A DNA stretch of 64,000 bases from CBDCWQ01 sp965223435 (GCA_965223435.1 CBDCWQ010000018.1:372001-436000); one strand, 5' to 3'. Positions 46,001-54,507 are shown, counted from the first letter of the stretch. The notes: generated by a model from the letters alone, not told the origin. Translations and numbers: made by a program.

Positions 46001-48306
46001 TTGTATTCTGACAAAAAGAAAGCGCGCAGGGTCTCTCGGTAAAGCGCCAGCACATCCTGCTGAAGGGAGACCATCATTCCGCCAAAGCTCCATGAACCGC
46101 CGCTTTCTTGGCCCTGGGCCCTTTCGTAGCCGAGGCCCCGAAAACCGTTTGGGTCTTGTGGGTTCTTGACCCAAACCAACGGGCCGGCGGGCGTGCCCCA
46201 AAGGCCGCCGGCGTCGTAACCCAGGTACCGTATGGACCGATCGACACGGCTGAGTTCTCCAGAAGGTTGTCTGAAGAGCCTATCCAGCTTTCGCATCGCC
46301 AATTCTTGTTGTCGCGGATCAAACCGGCCAGCACTCCTTCGTGCCAGGATTTCGCCAATGACATCAAGCCACGCGCGTGGGCTTGGCGCGTGCACAAAAA
46401 AGTGGCGCCAAGAGGAGAGGGTATCGGTTGATTCTTCCAGGGTGGGGGAAGAAGACGCCTGAGTCTCGAGCACTTTTTCCCGAAGGATGGGGCCAAGCGT
46501 ACTGGCTAGGTCGCGATGAAGTGGAGCCTCTAGGGTTTCTAAGCTGGCCAGAGTTGAGAGTAAGCGTTGGTCGGTCTCAGACACCGATGATTCTTGGAGT
46601 GCCGTCACCGTCTCGTCGAGCGCCGATCGGCCGTGCGTCCAGAGTCTTTCGAGAAATGGTGCAGAGTCAAACCGGAGAGGATCGGTGGATTGACGGCGGC
46701 TGAGCGCATCTAGGACCCGAAGAGTTTTTTGGGTTTCGTTGATGTGGGCAAAAAACAGCGCGCACAACGTGTACACGCGAGGGGAATTTGCCGGCACCGC
46801 GCTGCCTGAAGCGTACAGAGCCTCGATCGGTCCGCCTGAGTTTTCGTCGAAGCATAGACCGATGAGGCGCTCTTTAAGGCTCGAGCGCCACTTTGTCGCG
46901 TTGGTGCCGGCCGGGGAAGAGGGCTGGGTGTGTGAGGCCAGGTCGAAAGTGAAATAGGCCAAAACATTGTCCACGGTTTTTGACATGGGGTGTGCGGTGT
47001 CGCCGTGGGCGTCGCCAGCGAGGACCAAGCCCCTTAGGCGTCTCGGTTTTTGCGGGCCCTCTTGGTCTGCACCGTCTTTTTCTATGTGCTCCTCTGGCGC
47101 ACCGTCTTTCGACATGCCCGGACCGGAATCCAGCATCCTTCGTCCGAGGCGATGGACCCCGTCGGTGAACAAGGCCTGAAGTTCGCCGCTTTCGTCCGAA
47201 GATGGGTTGGCTTTGAGCGCCGCCCCCACCGCATACCAGGCCAACATTTGGGTTCCGGTATCGCGAAAGGTGTGGAGTGCCTCGCCCGACGCGGTGTCGA
47301 CCACCACTGGGAACTCCAAAGACTCTCTACCGCCGACGGTTTCGGTATAAGGGTACAGAGCTCGGTTCAGCAAAAGAACGGCATTTTGCTGCGCCTTCTG
47401 CGTTTCACCCCGTGCAACCTGAGAGAGAATGGTCACCGCCTGTTCTTCAACGAGGGTAAAGGGGCGCTCATCGAGGTGCCCCGAAACCACCCATGCCGGT
47501 GCGTCGGGCCATGGACCTTCCCGAAGGAAGGCCTCGGCCTTTTTCACGTCGAACGGCCACCCATAGTGCCGCAGCGGCTGATCGAGGTGATGGTCCTTTT
47601 CGTTCAGGTGATCGTGGGTATCGATGAACCAGATCACCGCGGTGCTTGAAGCAAGGAGCGTTGAGAGGTCTTGGATCCGTTGACTTGAATAAGGAAAGCC
47701 GTGATCGCGCACAAAGGCTTGGGCACCGGACCACAACGCCTTCGCTTCGTTTTCGAAAGTGTCGGCCTGACTGCCGTCGGGGTGTGCGTCAGCGAATTTC
47801 AAGAGCCCCAAGACCAAACCCATGGTCGCTTCGAGGTGGTACGAAGACTCCTGAAGCGCGCTTGGTTGAATGTAAGGGTCCTTAAAAGCGTTTTGAAAGT
47901 AGTGGGTCCCGCGATAGGTGGGCTCCGGGGGGCAGCTGGCAGAAGAGGTATCGCACAAGGGGTTAAAGTTTAGGTTCTTGACGTACTGAATGATGGTGTA
48001 TTCAAGGCATTGCTCGAGGCGTCGGAAGTAAAGTTGCGCGTGACTCTTGTTCTCTTTCAGGTCGTCGTAGTCGACTGAAAGAGAGAGCCAGCTGCAGTTG
48101 TCAATGGCGCTATGCTTGCTTTTCACCAGGCGTGACGGGCGTGAATCGGAGGCGCCACCCACGAGTTCGCCGCCCGTGACCACCCGACCGAAGTCATCCG
48201 ATGCGAGGCGCTTTTCTATCCAGGCCCTGTACGGGTTGTTCTCGGACAGCGTGCCCATTTTGAGGAGCGCCGATTCGAATTCATGGCGCCATTCCTTATG
48301 TCCCAT
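40045..48306 (-). CDS. 3' part of an IS-interrupted giant gene (2753 of 4619 aa)
   Basis: The open frame from ATG 48306 is really the continuation of the gene at 48848-54433: five more in-frame codons precede this ATG before the IS200-type element begins. Approximate parts (numbered from 48306): an all-helical toroid-like region that continues the domain cut by the insertion (1-900); beta-rich domains (1000-1450); a Gly/Ala-rich hydrophobic segment (1499-1521); a disordered Pro/Gly/Asn linker with NGNGNGNG (1750-1830); four winged-helix-like domains (1859-1925, 1962-2069, 2105-2178, 2218-2289); and a C-terminal domain of unknown type (2330-2753) with CKICSIP. Without its own signal peptide and promoter this half is probably not secreted or perhaps not made. 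I cannot assign an activity. Confidence 0.8.
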   Translation of the reverse strand: MGHKEWRHEFESALLKMGTLSENNPYRAWIEKRLASDDFGRVVTGGELVGGASDSRPSRLVKSKHSAIDNCSWLSLSVDYDDLKENKSHAQLYFRRLEQCLEYTIIQYVKNLNFNPLCDTSSASCPPEPTYRGTHYFQNAFKDPYIQPSALQESSYHLEATMGLVLGLLKFADAHPDGSQADTFENEAKALWSGAQAFVRDHGFPYSSQRIQDLSTLLASSTAVIWFIDTHDHLNEKDHHLDQPLRHYGWPFDVKKAEAFLREGPWPDAPAWVVSGHLDERPFTLVEEQAVTILSQVARGETQKAQQNAVLLLNRALYPYTETVGGRESLEFPVVVDTASGEALHTFRDTGTQMLAWYAVGAALKANPSSDESGELQALFTDGVHRLGRRMLDSGPGMSKDGAPEEHIEKDGADQEGPQKPRRLRGLVLAGDAHGDTAHPMSKTVDNVLAYFTFDLASHTQPSSPAGTNATKWRSSLKERLIGLCFDENSGGPIEALYASGSAVPANSPRVYTLCALFFAHINETQKTLRVLDALSRRQSTDPLRFDSAPFLERLWTHGRSALDETVTALQESSVSETDQRLLSTLASLETLEAPLHRDLASTLGPILREKVLETQASSSPTLEESTDTLSSWRHFFVHAPSPRAWLDVIGEILARRSAGRFDPRQQELAMRKLDRLFRQPSGELSRVDRSIRYLGYDAGGLWGTPAGPLVWVKNPQDPNGFRGLGYERAQGQESGGSWSFGGMMVSLQQDVLALYRETLRAFFLSEYKKTRTDSFLNRLVLIRYALNQIEAQIPPAQWAESYPKAREIWMRRAHKEHLELCSSPYLGQDNGQEPSFEDTFGVSCHQASTLYQHLLSSHLGENETDLGLLIPQGDPSDWQRFFLDLRVRKLGRSGHAWAGQDDVKTCVTCTLTLTPLTPKSETPVAELQDAMRRNFIQRFDERLQSTFGDRTRFDWSHIDPIAAFHTASPRHWFESETQLRQALAMAHAIDFGIKGQAAPPPAFPLTPDRTTTVQHLRQFINAYAFGDLPALAKHADLAPSEIHRAMRTGQLTEQAFEAMATVSGLSDASRQEWSLRFHFTADDMARFVPGTTIAEDAAAESAFMAMLKNGFGLFESPGSPSSAVRDTSLSDHTHTVRPWDFLPVDGMEGVFVYHTRVALDEAHAEFELEVSFDEEHHLGVVVEPATAEGEASLLAQVQLRSEVHETDTHPTDTNQSRTAEHTLQASQAGQALAWSRQALAPSTHTIRFSGAEKTEGASEVWLVWARPSYATTRALFVSTTTPLSSTDETLFCQTLGDNIQVAAASLLPGHTPAAVQVESVDKNAVPGEGLHRLVLSENDRIGPYLATVSGHHCASYLAFGDLSERAGASGAFFLGDSQQAVLHVSGLSSALHQGIQVVGESGTLATVEPTDTPNTFSVVSQAPGLHAVRILLHDLDFPVPEDLTITVKTTETRRASTLGSWLIPSFLEPVLRQAQVRTTQLGLAGTIIKKGIEQGTKQSPVIGGAAGAAAGSGAMAYYLPPQGSMGEATIAVFVGQESSGLSPGFKDRGTYNIRELGLRSYLTDEQQLVEWVAAIEDFRIPGAPSMAPHAFEVHVAGDFVTVGARLERTSLTVIDVDGNLALNDADWTRIEENDPLFAFLIERAEAFENAGVDAEAYLRSIEAFILHLRSGITDGEGKQIGIRIHAEPRHGATSILEFVQSSAPSASESSPGFPIQPWGNGQNTPFSVFSSLWPSPPLNGIPGTSLPPSPRPDGIIGQAPTGHQTVFFPWLSNKVAFVENPRGTVQAFGNTGEDPSHNPNGAEEKVPENTHTNGNGNGNGKTDTVLLPPKTSAADVWRPVDGGAPPGLSDSGFANGNESEIFKTLQRAETRTVLGVLAEADRELTVEEIKKRSHESEATVIETLDELTKAKVIFERNGPIYTPNYLFLNTVATQLLVTFPPPSDVTVPLRSNAIESFVGDRQRQYQLLGDSMNRAMLEVLSDWPHLSGLELAKAVFSPELDADNDRVKGTEELFDWLEGGRQDDPAAADYPTVLDFFRRLHALKDAGLISSIEAGGGAWFSLTYEASFIALEFSAIFSQEQAVEQLKSYDKIFRLGRVTEEIVNHSLKDLALIADKQVREILVLFSSKAFVTPDYALERIPTLDSLDKAAELLTDLESHGLVRKTSNLGHARYDLNNGSFPALVKDLQTLFVGRVAQHTQNPEDKAFESRLLSRWQPVFTALGHEDRLPLLAFLAARDEAPIQVIKSAFTPREGLDKVLSSQLSVLTRQNLIENEEYEGVRYHSVNQELIGSFMADLMQLMKAARETYQTTQRASTNPRKAVILPGKKLPLEESPLSRHLPNTHGVTDGTEIFDENTMDRSGGLLYRTLIEAKLDEQLLSTEPLQVEWAKVFKNIIIEQRERIAPAFAIGVEGGEIDRETGLLGDHYNFSYWEIIYGYAATPPKYGPDGKMTNLPGGLMVEGVGPLENGKQGFYVKHFVGHAQPFVKLRDALASMSLEDDCKICSIPIGTTWAGQVQSKLLRMPKPVIPGLEDLEDEIRFKARTDPKGAFELALGKLGNTLVGGHYELKYVPVIRDVEEIGDEVLGMTYRYEFEAEASLVYLNSNWRFDRVALGRVLDGGPFEFVDEDGFEFSLHSYTNFLAEEYDREVRGMAKAEWNTDLELENFNPIDGYLKEILRDTEPSAIYSVKLASPSTVRIMRYARRDGGSDAPDNTRGNVDATILKQSGGHYDNQAKKGPGPIFEPIPEHRRWW

Positions 48307-48321
48307 CCGGGGATGCTTGAG

Positions 48322-48850
48322 ATCCCTCGCCTTTAGGCGAAGCCTTTAGGATGCTTGCGGTACTTGGGTACAATGCCGCCATGAGGCACTACCGTAAGTC
48401 GTCCCACACCGTCTACGAGTTGCACTACCATTTTGTATTCGTACCCAAGTACCGCAAGCCTATGCTGCGTGGAGACGTGGCACTTCGGTTTAGGGAACTG
48501 GTTCGGGAGATATGTAGTCGGAACAACATCCAGATTCTGTCAGCCAGGACCACGTGCACCTCCTCTTGAGTGTACCTCCGCATCTGTCGCCGAGCCGTGT
48601 GATGCAGGCCATCAAGGGAAAGACTTCGAATCGGCTCATGGCTGAGTTTCGGGCCCTGCGTAAGTCCTTCTGGGGTCGGTTCTCGGGGTTACTTTGTGGC
48701 GTCGAGCGGCGTGACGACGTCATTGCGAAGTTGAGTTGCAAGGTGCGTGCCCCAGGAGGACGAGGATTTTCACGGAGTGAATTCATGCAGGCGCCTTTAG
48801 GCGACTTTAGTCGCAGGCGAACCCACCGCCTTTAGGCGGTGGAGTATTCA
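48322..48850 (+). mobile_element. IS200/IS605-family element (529 bp) inserted in the giant gene
   Basis: The element carries a decayed tnpA and palindromic ends: TCGCCTTTAGGCGA at the left, and GGCGCCTTTAGGCG-like plus CCACCGCCTTTAGGCGGTGG hairpins at the right, with no terminal inverted repeats or target duplication, as expected for HUH single-strand transposons. The left flank is TTGAG and the right end reads GTATTCA. The ends are placed by frame restoration; a shift of one base at both ends together gives the same result. Removing 529 bp rejoins the host gene exactly in frame. Confidence 0.85.
48381..48735 (+). pseudogene. tnpA: IS200-type TnpA (Y1 HUH transposase), frameshifted
   Basis: The first frame encodes a typical TnpA start (MRHYRKSSHTVYELHYHFVF, VPKYRKPMLRG) and ends early. 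The HUH metal-binding motif (DHVHLLLSVPP, HVH at 48551-48559) is in a second frame, and the segment with the catalytic Tyr (SRGYFVASSG, Tyr codon 48690-48692) is in a third. Short deletions near 48541 and 48677 explain the shifts, and another follows near 48715. No active transposase can be made, so any movement would need an enzyme supplied elsewhere. Confidence 0.85.
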
Positions 48851-51800
48851 GTCGTCCCACAAACCAAAAAAGATGCCGTCGCGAAGCTCATTTCTCCAGG
48901 TTTCGATGTCGTTGGTTTTCGGGAGCCTAAGTTCTTGGGCGTGGTTGAGTGCGTGGTTAAGAACGCTGAGCACGTCCAAATTGTGTTCGGTTACGACGTT
49001 GTTTGCCCGCGCTCGGTGACGGAGCGCGTCCCACTCATCAGAGGTGATTTCTCGTGTTTGCCATGCTTCGCTCGAAGGGTCTTGGGCATAACAATCATTG
49101 CCGTCATCTTCGACACAATAACGAATGGTGAGCGTGTCATCGAATACCTCGTAGCCGATGGCGTCGAGCACGCTATAGTAGGACCATCGTTCTCTTTCAT
49201 CGTGAGAGAGGGGCACGCCGCCTTTGGTCTCAATGTTCCAGGGTGTTTGGACGTTCTGAAGTCCAACGGTCGTCCATCCCGCGCTCATCAGACTGACCAC
49301 CTTTTTGTCGTTTAGCTCGACATGCCTTCGATGGGTTTCGAGCCCGAAGAGCGACCGATGGTAACAGTCTAGGAGCTGCTGCTTTTCTTGTGGCGATTCG
49401 ATGTTCTGGTACGCATCTGAGGTGATGAACAACCCTAGTCCGTGGATCGCCCACGCGGTTGCGCCGGTGACCAGGCGGGCGTCTTTCCAGTCGTCGTCTT
49501 TGGTGTTCCACGAAAAGGGCCAACCGGCGAGGTTTGAAGACTCCGGGTCCGAAACGGCCTTCTCACAAAGCATTCGGGCTATGCCTTGGGCGTGATGCTG
49601 AAAATCTGGTCCCGTTTGCCGCGCGTACTGCGCCAGCGCGATGCCTTGGGTGTACACCCATACCCGCTCAAACCCAGCGAGATAGATAGCGTCTCGAAAG
49701 TCGGAAGGGCCCAACCCTGTGGGGTTGAGTGGGTCGTTCCCCAGGACGGGTGGCGCGCCCGTGGGCTCGGCTTGGTACTCGACTTGGTAGACAAGCTCTT
49801 GACCGGTTCGGACCGAAGTTTTTGTTCGTACCAAGTCTTCCCGCGCCAAGAGGGCCTTGTGGTAGTTCCCGCTGATATTGTTTGGGATCAACTGCGTTTG
49901 GGTTTCAAAGACTTCCGGTCCGGAGTCCCATTGGAGCTCGAGACGGGATTCTTGCAACGCCGGTGCGGAAGCGAGCCCCACCTTTGGCAGTTCGGTCGGC
50001 TGGAGTGTCGTCCAAAGCGTGGCGGCCCCGTTGCTGAGTGTCAAGCTGACCGTGGAATCCACGTCCTCGCCGGACACGGGGTCCGCGATGTTGAATGGGA
50101 GCCTTGCGGCGTTGGGGGCTGCCGCTGAACCATTCGTGTGTAAACCATCCGTCGGCGATTCACTTGTCTCGGAGTCATTTGCCAGCGAAGCGCCCGTCAG
50201 CGATTCACTTGTCTCGGAGTCATTTGCCAGCGAGCCACCCGTCCGTGAACTCCCCGGCGGTGTTCTTGGGGGCTGAGCCGCGTCGCGGATTTGGACCGTG
50301 GCGCTGCTGGATACGCGCATGTGATATTTGTTCTCGGCCGCCACGCTGAGGGGCACACTCGTGTTGGCGGTGATTTGCTCGGGAAGAGTCGCGTCTACGT
50401 GATTGAGCGTGGTGTTCTTGGAGGCACGTGCGGAGACGACCTGGTCCTTTGGGGCAGACGAGCCTCCTTGCCGGACCCATGCGGCAAGAAACAGTTCCCC
50501 ATGGGACGAAAGGCTCGGCACGCCATACAGCCGGGCAGCACTGTGGGTTTGGTGGTGGATGGGTTTTGGGGCTTGGGCGCTGAGGGTTGAGGGTGAAGAC
50601 CACTTTTGCCCCCCTTGGTGGTGTACGAACTGAATCGCGCCCGGTTGATTGTCCCCCTGGGCGGCGTAGTAGAGCAGGCCCGTTTGACCGTCCATGGTGG
50701 CTGCCGGCGTGGGCATGTAGCCTTCAGCCGCGATGGCTGCAAACGACCAGTGTCGCCCGCCGTCTTTGGAGAATGCGGTATAGATGGGGTTTTGGTGAGG
50801 GGTGTTGGGATTGTCGGAAACGCCAGCTTCAAAAGCAATCAGCATCTGCCCATCGTGCAAGGTGTGCACTCGAGGATAGGATGGCTTTTCTGACCGCGCC
50901 GGTTCCTCTATGTTTGCGACCACGGTGATACGCCACTGTTGTTCGGTGTCGTTGATCCAGGTGCCTACGCGCCATGGGTCTTCGTTTGCGGTCCGTGCCG
51001 ATGAGGACCAGGCCGTCTCATGGAGTGGTCGCTGGGCGATTTTGATTTGGTCTTCGTCGTGCCAGGTGCCCTCGTAATGATATTGGTGACGATGGCTGAG
51101 CGCGGTCCATTGCGATTCGTCTCCTGGTTCCTTGGCTTTTTTCCATGTTTTTCGCCAACCTACGACCAGTCGCGTGGGCCCGGGCCGTTGTATGACTTTT
51201 TCATCGTACAGTGGGTTGAGAGCCATGGCTTCCCACGCGGGGTTCTTGACGGGAAGAGCGTCCCAGAGCCGTGTTTGACGGGCCGCAATGGTGACGCTGT
51301 TTTGGTCAACATGGAGTGAGGGTTCGTACACCAAAGCCTCTTCCACGCGGTAGAGATAGGGTCCGATGGGCTCGTTGTTGTCGGTCGGGTCTGGCTCATC
51401 GCTGATGATGTAGGACTCCTCGCACCAGCAAGCATCGCAGGTGCACCCCTTGCCCTCGGTGCTTGGGTAGTAGGCCAGATACTTGACCTTCTCGGTGGCC
51501 TTTTGGCGCTTACGGACATCAAAGACATTGGACGGCGTCCCGGTGAGGTTTTTCAGATAGTAGGCTTTGCTCGCTTCTCCCCAAACGAGGTGATGCTGAC
51601 CAAGCCGATCAAAGGCCAGGTCTATGCCGCGTTTCCATTCTCGGCTTTCTCGAACAAGGGTTGCCGCTTCGAATGAGCGACCACCGTCGGAGCTTTGTGC
51701 CACCCAAACCTTGCCGGTGGAATCCTCGTTGCGCTTCTGTTCAATCCATCCGAGCGAAACAAGGTGGCCGTCTGCGGCCAGGGCGAGATCGGTGATCATC

Positions 51801-54433
51801 CACTCGAGTTTCGATGTGGCGATGGTGTACGGGGTGCCAAAGCTGTTCGCTTTCGCTGCTTTATCGCTGTGTTGGTAGATGATTCGATCGGGCTCGGCCT
51901 CTTGGCCCGGACGGACATAGGCGAGGTGCGCGTAGGTTCGGCCAAGGTGGCTGGTGAGCGCGGTCTTGGGCAGAGACACCGAGCCTTCGCTTTGGCCCAC
52001 CGTCGCGGGTGTTTCAAAGGCGCCTGGCACCGGAGGGGGCGAGGGCCTATGGGCCTTGAGGTCGATGGTGCGCGAAGGATCGGACAGCCAGCGGGTACCT
52101 TGGGCGTCTCGAAGGACGGCGATGACAAAGTATCGAAATTCTTGTTCGAAAGCGGGGAGTTCATCTCGGTGGGCGTGTTCGTTTCGGGTTTCGGCGATTT
52201 GGGTGCCGTCTCGGTAGACCAGGTAGTCCAAGGATGTGCCTTGGGGCAAGGGTGAGCCGTCCGCGAACAGCGTTGGTTTTCGCCATGTCAAGACTGCCGT
52301 TTGGGCGACGACTTGTGCTGATAGCGCCTCTGGCGGCAGTGGCTTCTGCCCCCTTTTTGGTGCCTCCGTGTAGGTTACGACAACCTCTTCTTGGCGCAGG
52401 TTCCCCGCTCGATCGATTGCGGTCAGAACAAAGCCATTGGGACCTTCCTGTAGCGCCACGTCTTGCTCAAAAAAGCCATGGTGTACGTCGAGTTCTTGGC
52501 TTGGGTGCTCCGGACCGCGCGACCAGGATAGTGCCAAGAAATGTTTGTCACCTACAGCGCCCTTGAGGACCGTTTGGTCTTGATGCACCGTCACGTTCCG
52601 AGGGTGGGAGAGCAGAATCTTTGGCGCTTCAACATCAAGAATGATGTCCACGGTCTTGGTACTGGTGTGACCAGCCAAATTTCGGGCAGCGACTTTGACC
52701 GAGCTTTGTTCCTCGGTCACGAATACCGAGGAATGAAAATCTCTGCCAAGGCCGACCAAGAGCCCATTGACGGTCCATTCCAGAAAATCAGCGTCTTCGG
52801 TCGCCCCTGATATTCGCACGACAGGGTCACGAACGTAGACGCGATCATGGAGCGGCTGAGAGAGTGTTATCACCGGTCCCAGTTCCAGATCGAGGGGCGT
52901 CTTTGGGTTTTCAGGGGAGGCCGACTCGGTCGGTGTTGCCGGCCTGCGGTAAATTTGACGTTCGACTTGAGTTTGGTTCCCCGCTCGATCGGTGGCGAGG
53001 ATCTGCACCACGTTGTGTTTGGGACTGAGGTGCACCGCGTGACGAAAGCGCTTGTTGCTCGCGGCCACAGCCACACCGTTGATGGACAGGGTCGCCAGTT
53101 GTTCGTCAAAGACCTCACCTTCGATGGTGATGAATGGCCCTGCGATCTCTGTATTGGTCTCAGAGGGGCTAAGGACGACGAGGAGAGGTGGGGTGATGTC
53201 CTTGGACTCGGGTGCGCCTGTTGCTGGTGGGGTGTTGGTTTCAGATTCAGGGGTGACAGGGCTATTGAAGAACCGGTTTTCAAGAGCCGTGATGAGGTGA
53301 TGGGTTGCACGCCCAGGGTCTCTTTTTTTGTCGTGCGCTACGATTTGGTGAACGTCGGTATGAGCCCTCAAGAATGCCACCAGCTCAAGAAGGCGAAGTA
53401 CGGCATTTCGAGGTGGCTGGTTGGTTTTGTTGGGCTCCTCAGTCGCGGCGAGCTCATAGTTCCCCATGATCGCAATGTGGATTTCTTCAACAACGCCAAA
53501 GCCCTGGGCGTTTGAAGGGAGCTGGACTGCTGCGCCCAACCGGCCCTGGTCTTCGAAGATCTGCCATTGTCCCCTTTTGTCTTTGGCGATCACAAAATGA
53601 AGATCGAGGCCGAGATTTGGGTCCACCTGAAGCGATTCAAATTCGGTGATGGAAAGATCTGGGGAAGTTCTTGTGTGATGAAGAACGATTCCTCGAGATG
53701 ACGTTGTTGAGGTGTTTGCTCCGTGGATGCCCCAGCCGCTTCGTGGAATGATGTTTGCGCGGCCCGAAGAGACCGGACAGCCCTCTACGATCTCTACGGC
53801 GTCGACCAACGTCCAGGTTTCGGTGAGGCAGGAGGCTGCGAACGGGGTACCCGTTTCCAAAAGGTAGCCCCAATAGCCCTCTGTCGGGTGGAGTGTTTCT
53901 CCAAATCCAATGCGTTGGTAGCGTTGGGTATCGGCATCCCAGTGGAGGATGCGATCAATGTTGCCATCTCCGTAATGGACCGACTCGAAGACCGGCAAGA
54001 AGTGCCAACCGCTAGAGAGCGATGCGTCTTGGGATTCTGTTGGTTGCGTCCATTCAGGCGACACTGCTTTGCGTTGGTTGGGGTCCGGAAGAGCAATTTC
54101 TTGGTCTACAGGCGACCAGACCCAGTAACCGGTGTCGGCGCTGATGCGTGTCGCCTCGTGGAGGGCGGCATCGCCGTTCAGTATCGGGGGGGCTCCGAGC
54201 GATGATGCCTCCCATATCCGAATGCCAAGCGTATTGAGGGCTAGGAGCACCGGGTGGCTGTCGCTTGGGTTGCGTACTCGAAAGGTTTTGAGGTTCCAGT
54301 CCTTGGCCAGCCGTAGCTTCGTTTGGGTCGGCGAGTGATTTTGGGCTTGTGCGGACGAGAGCATGATCAGGCCCATGATGGCCGACGCGATCGTGGCAAT
54401 GGTACAAGCGCCCTGAGCTGGACGATGCTGCAT
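48848..54433 (-). CDS. 5' part of the IS-interrupted giant secreted protein (1861 of 4619 aa) with AmpD/PGRP-like amidase domain
   Basis: A signal peptide (IMGLIMLSSAQAQ) is followed by an N-terminal beta-rich region and an amidase_2/PGRP-like domain (about 230-385) with GIVLHHTRT (His252), VHQIVAHD (His367) and RDPG (Asp372), matching the His-His-Asp zinc ligands of AmpD; the loop between the last two is shorter than in AmpD. Then come Ig/glucodextranase-like domains (411-694), an Fn3-like domain (694-791), a sialidase-like beta-propeller with Asp-boxes SSDGGRSFE and FSKDGGRHWS (810-1350), and an all-helical toroid-like domain (1571-1861). The stop TGA is supplied by the inserted element right after GLWDD. 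A truncated but signal-bearing protein could still be exported. Confidence 0.85.
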   Translation of the reverse strand: MQHRPAQGACTIATIASAIMGLIMLSSAQAQNHSPTQTKLRLAKDWNLKTFRVRNPSDSHPVLLALNTLGIRIWEASSLGAPPILNGDAALHEATRISADTGYWVWSPVDQEIALPDPNQRKAVSPEWTQPTESQDASLSSGWHFLPVFESVHYGDGNIDRILHWDADTQRYQRIGFGETLHPTEGYWGYLLETGTPFAASCLTETWTLVDAVEIVEGCPVSSGRANIIPRSGWGIHGANTSTTSSRGIVLHHTRTSPDLSITEFESLQVDPNLGLDLHFVIAKDKRGQWQIFEDQGRLGAAVQLPSNAQGFGVVEEIHIAIMGNYELAATEEPNKTNQPPRNAVLRLLELVAFLRAHTDVHQIVAHDKKRDPGRATHHLITALENRFFNSPVTPESETNTPPATGAPESKDITPPLLVVLSPSETNTEIAGPFITIEGEVFDEQLATLSINGVAVAASNKRFRHAVHLSPKHNVVQILATDRAGNQTQVERQIYRRPATPTESASPENPKTPLDLELGPVITLSQPLHDRVYVRDPVVRISGATEDADFLEWTVNGLLVGLGRDFHSSVFVTEEQSSVKVAARNLAGHTSTKTVDIILDVEAPKILLSHPRNVTVHQDQTVLKGAVGDKHFLALSWSRGPEHPSQELDVHHGFFEQDVALQEGPNGFVLTAIDRAGNLRQEEVVVTYTEAPKRGQKPLPPEALSAQVVAQTAVLTWRKPTLFADGSPLPQGTSLDYLVYRDGTQIAETRNEHAHRDELPAFEQEFRYFVIAVLRDAQGTRWLSDPSRTIDLKAHRPSPPPVPGAFETPATVGQSEGSVSLPKTALTSHLGRTYAHLAYVRPGQEAEPDRIIYQHSDKAAKANSFGTPYTIATSKLEWMITDLALAADGHLVSLGWIEQKRNEDSTGKVWVAQSSDGGRSFEAATLVRESREWKRGIDLAFDRLGQHHLVWGEASKAYYLKNLTGTPSNVFDVRKRQKATEKVKYLAYYPSTEGKGCTCDACWCEESYIISDEPDPTDNNEPIGPYLYRVEEALVYEPSLHVDQNSVTIAARQTRLWDALPVKNPAWEAMALNPLYDEKVIQRPGPTRLVVGWRKTWKKAKEPGDESQWTALSHRHQYHYEGTWHDEDQIKIAQRPLHETAWSSSARTANEDPWRVGTWINDTEQQWRITVVANIEEPARSEKPSYPRVHTLHDGQMLIAFEAGVSDNPNTPHQNPIYTAFSKDGGRHWSFAAIAAEGYMPTPAATMDGQTGLLYYAAQGDNQPGAIQFVHHQGGQKWSSPSTLSAQAPKPIHHQTHSAARLYGVPSLSSHGELFLAAWVRQGGSSAPKDQVVSARASKNTTLNHVDATLPEQITANTSVPLSVAAENKYHMRVSSSATVQIRDAAQPPRTPPGSSRTGGSLANDSETSESLTGASLANDSETSESPTDGLHTNGSAAAPNAARLPFNIADPVSGEDVDSTVSLTLSNGAATLWTTLQPTELPKVGLASAPALQESRLELQWDSGPEVFETQTQLIPNNISGNYHKALLAREDLVRTKTSVRTGQELVYQVEYQAEPTGAPPVLGNDPLNPTGLGPSDFRDAIYLAGFERVWVYTQGIALAQYARQTGPDFQHHAQGIARMLCEKAVSDPESSNLAGWPFSWNTKDDDWKDARLVTGATAWAIHGLGLFITSDAYQNIESPQEKQQLLDCYHRSLFGLETHRRHVELNDKKVVSLMSAGWTTVGLQNVQTPWNIETKGGVPLSHDERERWSYYSVLDAIGYEVFDDTLTIRYCVEDDGNDCYAQDPSSEAWQTREITSDEWDALRHRARANNVVTEHNLDVLSVLNHALNHAQELRLPKTNDIETWRNELRDGIFFGLWDD
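50152..50241 (-). repeat. Two 45-bp direct repeats in the giant gene linker
   Basis: Two near-identical 45-bp units encode a duplicated SLANDSETSES linker motif. The repeat keeps the frame and looks like a recent tandem duplication in a disordered Ser/Thr-rich region between the propeller and the helical domain. Confidence 0.8.
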
Positions 54434-54507
54434 GGCTTTAGATTCCTTCGAAGGCTCCTGGCACGGCGATTCGCCTCCGAGCGATCCGCCCTGTGAGCCT
54501 CGCGGGC

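Noticed and set aside
40045..54433. Two independent giant genes
   Set aside because: Deletion of exactly 529 bp of IS200-type sequence joins them in one frame, and the downstream part has no signal peptide or promoter of its own.
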